Both the position numbers and the translations under genes were made by a program. Of a stretch of 64,000 nt of DNA, positions 55,585-64,000 are shown in pieces (the first letter of the stretch is position 1; the number at the start of each line of letters is the position of its first letter). Origin of the DNA: Chrysemys picta bellii (lineage: Eukaryota > Chordata > Testudines > Emydidae); NCBI RefSeq assembly GCF_011386835.1, contig NC_088800.1:21690572-21754571 (forward strand), in the 5' to 3' direction. The notes under the pieces are model-generated. The model was not told the origin of the DNA. It did not search any database and saw only the letters and a list, made by a program, of their open reading frames with translations.

Positions 55585-56350
55585 CATTATAGATTTATAG
55601 AAATATAGGGCTTAAAGAGCCTCAAGTCCAGCCCTCTCCGCTGAGGCAGGACCAAATATACCTAGATCATCTATGGCAGGTGTTCATCAACCTTTTCTTA
55701 ACAGCCTCCAATGATGGGGATTCCACAACCTCCCTTGGAAGCCTATTGCAGTACATTACTACCCTTATTTATACTTAGAAGATCCCCCTCCTCCCCCTAC
55801 CCCAATATCTAACATAGTTTCCCTTGCTGTCTCCTTGAGAAAATTCCGGCTCTCCTGAATTCCTTTTACCCTGAGATTTTCTTCCTATGAGACCTTCCTT
55901 ACCTTTTCTCTGAATCTGTTAATGTCGACTTTTTCAAAGTCCATTGTTTTTATTCTGCTTCTCTCACTCCTTTTCCTTAGAATCATGAAAGCTATCCTGT
56001 ATGATCACTGTCACCCAAGTTGCCTTCCATTTTCAGATTCACCACCAATTCCTCCCTGTTGGTCAGAATCAAGCCTAACATGACTTTCCCCCGGTTATGT
56101 CCTCCACTTTCTGAAACAAAAAAGTTGTCCCCAATACTTTCCAATAACTAAATGAAAAAATTGTGTTTTGCCATATTACCTTCCAACAGATGTCTGGTGT
56201 TGGTTGGTCAGTCAGACTTCCCCTCAATAGCACCAATGTGATTGGGTGTACAATTGCATGCTGTGGGCCCTCTCCAAGGGGCACCAAAAGTCCTGTAGAT
56301 GCCGTCACATCCCATTTCAAATCCCATGGGGCTCAAACTCGCTATACAAG
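55585..56350 (-). mobile_element. CR1 pieces: 3' end next to endonuclease region
   Basis: The first 190 bp are a CR1 3' end (complement of GGCTTAAAGAGCCTCAAGTC, GATTCCACAACCTCCC). From about 55850 to 56350 the minus strand reads EELVVNLKMEGNLGDSDH, the end of the CR1 APE endonuclease with its SDH catalytic triplet, then KQWTLKKSTLTD. The RT between these parts is absent, so this is a deleted copy or two adjacent insertions. Several stops are present. Confidence 0.72.
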
Positions 56351-56539
56351 TTAAAAAGCTGCTACTTCAACAGTGCTTTAGTTCAGAAGAGTTTTTTATA
56401 GTCTAAGACTATTTTTTGCTTCCTTCAAACCTCCAAGTGAAGACTCTTTGGGTGGATCCTTGAGACGCAACTACAGGTGTTGGCACAGAGTGTTTTATAC
56501 CTTCCTTATGTCTCACCCCTTCTGGAGCAATGACTAAAG

Positions 56540-56790
56540 TTAAATCCTGGAGTTGCAGGTGTAATCCATGCCTGCTAGGTGTGGTGCTCTGTCCCCCTCT
56601 AGTGGCACCTCAACCACCTAGAGATTAATGAGTCTGCCACAGCCTTAGCTAAGAGCCAGAGGACTATTAGCTCATGCAGTAGAGGCTTATACACTAAGCT
56701 TCAGAGGTCCCAGGATCAATCCTGCCTGCTGATGACCAGAATCTGTGTGCATTACATATGCTGTCCTGGTATTACATCTACAAACAGAAG
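56540..56790 (+). mobile_element. tRNA-like SINE
   Basis: TTAGCTCATGCAGTAGAGG (56668-56686) resembles an A box region and GAGGTCCCAGGATCAATCC (56704-56722) a B box, about 40 bp apart as in a tRNA. The 56577-56660 lead (CTAGTGGCACCTCAACC, GATTAATGAGTCTGCC) recurs with such boxes in turtle-like repeats. It is not a functional tRNA: the acceptor stem is missing. Confidence 0.55.
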
Positions 56791-56824
56791 AGGATGTGCA
56801 GAAAGAGGAAGGGATGAACTATCT

Positions 56825-57567
56825 CAGTAGTTCTCAAACTTTAGTAACCCAAGGACCCCCATTTTGATTTAAAAATTTGTGGGGATCCCCAAGTCCCCCT
56901 GCTCAACCCCAGGCCCTGCCCCCACTCCACCCCTTCCCCCAAGGCCACCCCCCCTGCCCCACCTCTTCCCACCCCCCCACTCCATTCCTCCACCCTCACT
57001 CACTTTCACCAGGCTGGGGGTTGGGAGGGAGTTTGGGTGCAGGGTGCAGGCTCTGGGCTGGGGCTGGGGCGCAGGAGGAAGTGAGGGGTGCAGGCTCCGG
57101 CTGGGTGGAGCTTACCTCGAGTGGCTCCCGAAAGTGACTAGCACATCTCTCTGGCAGCAGCTCCTAGGCGGGAGGCGGTAGGGGGGTTTCCACGTGCTGC
57201 CCCTGCCCGCAGGCACCGCTCCTGCAACTCCCATTGGTCACAGTTCCCAACTAATGGGAGCTGCAGAGTGGGGTGGGGGCAGCGCACAGAGACCCCTTTC
57301 TTCACCCAGGGGCCGCAGGGACATGCCAGCTGCTTCCGGGAGCGGGGCGGAGCCAGGACAGGCAGAGAGCCTGCCTTAGTCCTGCTGCACCACTGGATTT
57401 TTAGCGCCTAAAATCTCCCAGTTTTTCTTCAGTAGCCTTCGGGAGATAGAGGGAGGGGAAGGAGTTGAGGGAGGGAGAGGGAGAAGTTGATCAGCAGGGT
57501 CCACGGACCCCCTGGAGTATCCTTGGGGACCCCCAGGGGTCCGCAGACCCCGGTTTGAGAAATGCTG
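56825..57567. mobile_element. hAT element, 743 bp
   Basis: CAGTAGTTCTCAAAC on the left is matched by the complement of GTTTGAGAAATGCTG on the right. AACTATCT (56817-56824) and AGCTATCT (57568-57575) form an 8-bp duplication with one change. The interior is shared in part with 51229-52131. No transposase. Confidence 0.9.
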
Positions 57568-57575
57568 AGCTATCT

Positions 57576-59349
57576 GATTGTGGCAAAAGTCACAGCATTG
57601 TAACTGGAATTTTCTGAATAACGTAAAACACTATCTGATAACAGCCATATGGCATTGGAATGGCTATTTTGTCCGACCATGTGTGCGCCCTTTTCCCATC
57701 TACTTTTCTGTGAACATTAATGTAAGCAGATATTTGTTCCCTTGGGAGAATGGCTGTTCTTTACACTGATACCTTGTTTGTTAACACCTATATTCTCTAA
57801 TCAGTCATCCATTCAAGGAGCTGAAACAATAACATATAATTTAGATGACCAATCTCACACCATAAATGAAGAACAATCAAAGCAAATAGTCTCTGGGTGG
57901 CATGGTGGACATAAGAAGTTCAAATATATTCACATAGAGTATTGGCCAAATAATTATAAATATCTTAATAAAAATTAAAGTCTATTTGCAGATAAATCAT
58001 GGACAAGAAAAGGGCCAGATGCAGACGAATCATTTATTGTGAATAGCTCGCCCAGATCGTGTTAAAATGTACGGTGAAAGTCAACACACACACATGATCC
58101 ACAGCAGTCAAGTGCGGATTCTTCAGGGGTAACGGAATGGGTCTTACTGTGAAGACCAAAATACAAATGCTTTTAAATGAAAGCAGCACAGATTCAGACC
58201 CATCATTTCACCAACTGCAGTAGTTATTTCTATCATACTTTCTATCCTTCCCTGGGCCACTGTTAAGCCAGTGCCATGCTAGGGGCTCCTGACATAAAGG
58301 GATTGAGTTTTAAAGGGTTTTCACCCATCTTCACAAATGATTGCAGGTACAGTTTTGAGGATTCAGCTATCTGTAGGTGCACCTGAGGACAGGGAGATGA
58401 TTAACCCTCTGATTGTAGGGCCAATCAGTTACACATCTAAGTACCCTCAATTGTACCCATGAAATTGTGCTCCAATAGCTAGCATGACAAGGGAAGACAG
58501 GTCTTAAAAATCAGGCCCTGAAGGTTATCAACATGATTAATGGAATTCTAACCACCCTCATCTTTTATCTAGTTCCATGCCTACCTTTCCCACTAATTGC
58601 CTCCCCTTTCCTGACAATGTCCCTAGTCTCCCACCATTTTCCCATTACTATCAGTATCTAAATACAGTTACTGTGAGTACAGCATTGCCAGTCTTGATGT
58701 CATTGGAACTGATGCTTTTTCCTAGTCTACTCACTAGCCCTTTTGTTATATGCATTATTCTCTCTTTCACTGAATCTCATTTAAACATTCAAACTGACAG
58801 TCTATTAGGCACTCTAGTGGCAGCTCCTTAAAAGATTGAAGACTTTTGTGTGTCAGCCCCTTGACACATACAATCTACATGTGGCAGGAAGTGACAAAGA
58901 ATCTTTTTGTTAAAAAAGGAGAGATTTATACAGAGCTGATGAAATAGTTTTGAAAATGTGGAAGCTAGGAAGAATGGAGTTGCCTGCTTACCAGGGCGTA
59001 AGGTAGCAATTTTGATTGCTCACACAACAGCAGATCAGGTAGTTCAGAAGACTACTTATCAAAATCAGGGTTGGAAAAGTTTAACTTAAGTAAAGCTGCT
59101 CCTGGTCTCAGAAGCCATTATCAGTGTGACAGGAGCTCCTTGCAACTTCCCAGAGCTGTCAACAGCCCTTTCAGTTTGTCTCAAAATTAGGACAGGCTAC
59201 CATGCATCTGTAGCAGAAAACAAAAACAGAAACTCTGCTCAAATCAGTGTCAAGAACTTGGAGGAATTCAATCTGCGGCTGTATCAAAGCCTTTGAGTTT
59301 TGTGAGAAGATCTTTATTAAGAGATATGGGACTAAAACTGTATTATATT
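57576..59349. other. AT-rich unassigned sequence
   Basis: No bounded repeat or gene. A short (CA)n at 58085-58095. Confidence 0.4.
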
Positions 59350-59470
59350 TTTTCTTGTGGTAACACCCAGGAACCCCAGTCATGGACCAGGACCCCATTG
59401 TGCTAGGTGTTGTAAAACCACAGAACAAAAAATGGCCCCGATCGAAAGAACTTACAATTCATTATAATAA
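59350..59470 (-). mobile_element. L2-type tail fragment (LINE or SINE)
   Basis: GGAACCCCAGTCATGGACC, CCCATTGTGCTAGGTG and GAACTTACAATTC match the 3' tail of the LINE at 15827 in the same orientation. Confidence 0.75.
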
Positions 59471-62144
59471 AAAAAACTACAATACAATGATAAGAACAAT
59501 AACAGTAATTTTTTATGTTGCTGGCAAATATTTGTTTATCTTGTCCTGATCTTGTATCATTGTTATCATTTTTCTTGGAAATTATAAAAAAAAAGGAAAA
59601 GAACTTGAGAAAGTTAAATTTGATAAGCAATTTTATTTAGGGATTTTCAGCACTGTGTTTTTCTGGAATGGGTGGGATTTGCGCAAAGCATAGTAGCATT
59701 GCCAGTTTCAAAGTCTGCAGATTGGTTAAATACAATACTGTCCTCTGAACTAGTGATAGCGGATATCCACCATCTGGAATCATACAATTTGAAGAAGAAA
59801 TCATGCATAACCTGAGGATCTTTTCTTCCTTTCTTTTATGACTTTCTCTCATAGTTCTCTTCTGACCATCAATTCCTGCATCCACCTTTTACCCCATGCC
59901 TACTTACTATTTTGGCAAATTTATCAAATTCCTGTCATTATCAATGGTGGAGTTGGGGTAATAATGGAAACGATTACTCATCTAATATTTGATTTGAAAA
60001 ATTGTGTAGCACTAAATCAATATTGTTCAATCAGTTCTAGAACTCAGTTTGGAAGTGATTCAAACCAATACTGCTTGTCCTGTTCCAAAGAGATAAATCA
60101 TTATTAAGCAGTAATAAAGAGATAGCTCCCAAAGTTTGGTCTTGTTATATAACTTAAAACTCTTTAAAATTAAATTACTGAATATTATCTAAAGGAACAA
60201 CTGATAGTACTTCACAGAGATTCTTTTCCTTAAATCTGTAAGTCTCTGGAAAAGGTTTCTGGAAAGTCTAGATTAATTGCACTGTTGGGGGAAAGGATTT
60301 AATCCTTTACTATTATATAAATCAAGAAAAAGCCCTTAAACTCAAATCTACGGAACACAGCATCAGAAAGTCTGTTCACTGTGCATGGAATACAATGGCA
60401 CTTGGATCTCTTTCTTTACTAACACGCCTACTCTACACCTACACTAATTTGCAAGTGAAAAGTTATTGCTTTCTTTTCTAGAACTAAATTCAATAATTGT
60501 AATTCTAACACTTAGGTGTGATGGTGACTGGCACTACTGAAAAAACTAAGGTAAGTAGTCAGCAGACAATATATGATAATGCACTCTTCAGTATACATTT
60601 GAGTTTATAGACAACCAATATACTATGTGTCAGTAAAAATTACATTCTGCTATAAAATTACACAAATGGTATTCACCTAAAAGAACTTTAAGGCTTTATT
60701 CTTATTTCTAAGGTTATTTCTTTAATCCTGAGCCCTGAGCCAAATCAATTATGTACAGTATATATTGCACTGACCTATTCATCTAAGAATATCCTTTGCC
60801 TCCTTTAGGGGTGAGAGGTAATTTAACTTGCATGCTAGTTCGTTTCTCCTGAGATTACCAGTTCTGTGAAAACCTAAGAGATTAGCTTTGTGATGTGAAC
60901 AAATAGGCATTAGGCAGAGGAATATAACCCTCCCTTCACCATAAGGCTGATAAAAAACACTAAAAGGACAGAGTTCCTCTCCTAACCAATTGCTGTCTGA
61001 AAAGGTAAAGTATCTTATTTGCTGTTAACAGGTACCATCTAAGCATTCTGGGTTCAGAAGCTGAGATTTTAAATACCTTTTTGACAATCGTTTATTCCCT
61101 TAATACACTATTTCATTGTGATGGTCAAAATCATTATTCAGTAATACTCTCTGGGAGTAAGTATATAATTCAATATATTTCACCACCAATGGGTTACTTC
61201 CAATCTTGTCTAATATTGTATCTCCCTCTAAATCCTCTTTTGAGAACATAATTGCTCATTCATTCACTTAGAACAAACCAGCTTCTCATACACAAAAGCC
61301 TTAGTACAGATAAGCATCCTTGTGCAGTTAGTATTTTCAAAAGCTTTTAAAACAAATGCATGCCACACGGGACAATATCTTCTTGGTGTTGGAAAGAGAT
61401 AACACTGGGAGTCAAACATTAACAGGTTTGTGCCATTTGTACACTATAATTAATATAATGTAGTGAGGAGGCTGAGATTATTTGGTATTGTTCAACTGCC
61501 TGTGGTACTTGGTTACAGAAAATGCTGTTACCACTAACAAGTGCTGCTGCTATGCGTAGGCAGGAAGGAAAGCCAAATTTGAATTGCAAACCATACAAAG
61601 TTTAAGGGTGTTTAGATTCAAGCCTACCTCCGATTTTCATGGTTAGATTCCAGCAGCTATTAACTCAACAGCCTTTGGCTCAAAAACAAATGAAGAAATG
61701 GAACCTGCATTTCTAGAGAAGTGGATCCTATGTTCTGGTGTGTTAAGTAAACCAAATTCAGCCTACAATAGTACAAAATACAGACTGAAATAGGCTTGAT
61801 ACCTTGAGACCTTATTCAGCTGCTTCAGCAGAAATTAATCTTTTACCGGGCTTGGCTTTACTCCATAGTTCTGACCTGATTATTGAAATGTTAAAGAAAA
61901 AAATCCTCTAATAGTGATTCTTAACTTTGGCTGTACCCTTTAGGCTGTTATTAAGTAAAGCCTATTTTCTCTGTGGGCAGATAGGGAAAGATGGGCATAT
62001 CAGTGAAGCATTAAAACTCAAACTGATCACACATGACATGAACATGGGTGAGAACTTGTAGAGACCGATTAACAATGGCACTGTGGATAGAATCTTCTAA
62101 ACATACACACACAACTCATTAGGCCATTAGCTGAAGTATTAGCA
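59471..62144. other. AT-rich unassigned sequence
   Basis: No repeat with clear ends, no gene. Low repeat density over 2.6 kb. Confidence 0.4.
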
Positions 62145-62225
62145 GTGTGGTAGTGCCTAGGAACCCTAGTTGTGGACCAAGAGCTCAATACAAACACAGA
62201 ACAAAAAGAACTATGTTCCATACAA
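62145..62225 (-). mobile_element. L2-type tail fragment, truncated
   Basis: GTGGTAGTGCCTAGGAACCC, TGTGGACCAAGAGC and ACAAACACAGAACAAAAAG match the same tail, with the CCCCATTGTGC part deleted. Confidence 0.65.
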
Positions 62226-63540
62226 GAGGAGGAGTAATATCATAAAAGAGTTAGTTCAAAAACTAATTATAGCTGAACTACTAAGAAATAGTGGACATAA
62301 TATAATGAACATTCTAGTAAGGCCTGCACAGGACAGCCCTGTTGGGCAGCCCAATCTGATTGGACACTAGCAAACCTTCAACATTTGAAAAAAACATTAT
62401 TTTGATATTTAATATAATGTTAATTATGATTGATAAACTTTTTTTTGAAAGCATATTTGCATCTATAGATTTTCTTGGGGAGAGAGAAGGTAGGTAAATC
62501 ATTTGCCCATGATTGTCACTGAAATTTATAATTTAATAACTAGGACATTTTAAAGAATTAACATATTTGAGAATATACTACATGCAGGAATAAAGGAAGG
62601 GTCAAAGAAGAGAGACTTGGCAGTTAAGAGTACATGCCATGTCCTCTTAAACGTAAAATATTGTCTGTTTAAAACAAATTTAGAGGATTTACCTTAGAAA
62701 AATTACGAAATTAATTGTATTACCATTAATTTTGAACTTCTATCATTATAATGCATGATTTTCCACAACATTTACCATGATAAAATGTTAGTGCTCACAA
62801 TGGAGCACTGACAATCACCTCTTTTCTCCATGTTTTCTTCCTTAACTTTCCTTTCTCTCTCATGTTTCTCTTAATTGAGCTACTGTGGAAGCAACTTTCC
62901 ACTTGCAATTAGTGGCTTTATGCAAATACTGTATAAATCCCAGAGACAAAATCCTTGACATGGATTTGCGATGCCATTATGTCATCTTAATGCCAGACAC
63001 AGAGGAGGATGAACGCTCTATCAGACAATGTCAGCCTCTTCTATTCACGACTTCATGTTCATGCTTCAGCTATGTTCAAAATCGCTTTACAACTTCCCTT
63101 AGTCTCTCAGTATTCTGAGGAGTCTCTCAGTAACAAGTACCACGTGGAATAGTGACGGAATCTGGCAACACAATGAAAAATCTTAACCTCATTTCTTTCA
63201 CTTTGAAACTCCAGCCTGTAATTTTAGTTCCCTGCATGAAATGGCAACCCTCAAGACTAATTTTGCTGCCATCAATAATTATGGTCAGGGATTTTGAAAA
63301 CAATCTACACACAGTTACACTACACCTTGAAAGCCTTTAAATATGTGACCTTTAGAAACATATGAAAAGAAATTTCTCTCTCTTTAGTGCTGTCAATTCA
63401 TGTCAGATAGTTGACCAATAAAGACCAGTTTATCTTCACTGAACAAGATGGGAGGACTATTATGAGCGAATAATATACTCTACAATCATACCTGTCAGAT
63501 GCAGAGAGGCAGTTTAGCACAGAGTTAATCTGTACAGTAG
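62226..63540. other. AT-rich unassigned sequence
   Basis: Nothing recognised apart from short open frames without motifs. Confidence 0.4.
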
Positions 63541-63544
63541 TGAA

Positions 63545-64000
63545 CGGAAAGTGTTTTAGCTTTAACATGTGTTCTACATTAATAAGCTACCTCTCCACAC
63601 ATCTATTCGATCTTATCTCTCTCACTCATTGTCTGACACAGCAAGCTGGATGGTATGCAATCACCTTAAATTCAACACAGCTAAAACTACAGCCATCCTG
63701 CACCTCAGTTAACACCTCCATCCTCCTAGTCACCTAAGCCTACATGCTACAAGTCTTCTTTGACTCCTGGTTCTCCTCCCCCTCCAAATATCCAAGATGT
63801 GACCAAATCCCTTGACAGTATCGTTATCCCTATGGCAGAATTAGTTGTGCATGCCCTTATCCTCTCCTGTCTCAGCAAACAAACTTCTCATCACTGGTCT
63901 TCTTCATACCCACCTTGTGGCTTCCTCTGCCCCTGTCCAAAATGCCACAGCTAAAGTTGTAGAGATACGTTTATGAAAAATTGTGATTTGAAGACGCTCC
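63545..64000 (+). mobile_element. L2-clade LINE RT C-terminal fragment, cut by window end
   Basis: Joining what three broken + strand frames show gives QQAGW, LKFNTAKT, VVHALILS and VQNATAKVV. This is the order of the L2-clade RT C-terminal region (LKLNxxKTE, LVxALVISRLDYCN, VQNAAARLV). Shifts and stops are frequent. It is unrelated by position to the copy at 15827 and lies on the other strand. Confidence 0.6.

Noticed and set aside
56668..56722. A functional tRNA gene
   Set aside because: A- and B-box-like sequences are present, but no acceptor stem or anticodon arm can be folded around them.
1..64000. An undescribed multi-gene system or operon
   Set aside because: I looked for clustered intact genes on both strands and found only transposon remnants and one pseudogene fragment. 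The novelty here, if any, lies in transposon structure.

Overview
The window looks like an intergenic or deep-intronic stretch of an amniote nuclear genome, most likely a turtle (a crocodilian is the main alternative). I infer this from the mix of repeats. There are 5'-truncated CR1 LINEs, L2-clade LINEs with MIR-like SINEs, many non-autonomous hAT elements with 8-bp target duplications, a Tigger/pogo transposon, Penelope-like elements (PLEs) sharing one 3' tail, palindromic MITEs and solo retroviral LTRs. I found no intact host protein gene, no rRNA, no functional tRNA and no CRISPR array. The only trace of a host gene is a 75-codon fragment at 23711-23935 (-) resembling the last thioredoxin domain of TXNDC5; it appears to be a pseudogene.

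Layout. 0-1.5 kb: PLE 3' part with a GIY-YIG endonuclease remnant. 2.35-3.27 kb: hAT element. 3.85-8.07 kb: a TIR element split by a PLE tail and by a Tigger transposon that itself carries two hAT copies in opposite orientation. 9.9 kb: MITE. 10.7-13.7 kb: CR1 split by two hAT elements, the second of which holds a PLE. 15.8-18.15 kb: L2-clade LINE with endonuclease, part of the reverse transcriptase (RT) and a decayed 2A-like motif. 20-28.2 kb: GC-rich block of two solo LTRs, two related hAT elements with an internal minisatellite, a three-hairpin MITE and the TXNDC5-like fragment. 29.5-31.05 kb: CR1. 33.2-34.5 kb: ERVL-like LTR hit twice by PLE hairpins. 35-42 kb: mostly AT-rich unique sequence with MITEs. 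42.6-48 kb: three LTRs and a CR1. 51.2-52.7 kb: hAT-like element and LTR. 55.6-57.6 kb: CR1 pieces, a tRNA-like SINE and a hAT element. 58-64 kb: AT-rich unique sequence ending in an L2-clade RT fragment.

The elements do not form a pathway. What the sequence records is order of insertion: nested copies, target duplications and mutual interruptions allow relative dating at several places. The GC-rich islands are produced by hAT minisatellites and LTRs, not by gene promoters. Family names rest on recognised motifs and termini, not on a library search; boundaries without a stated target duplication are approximate.
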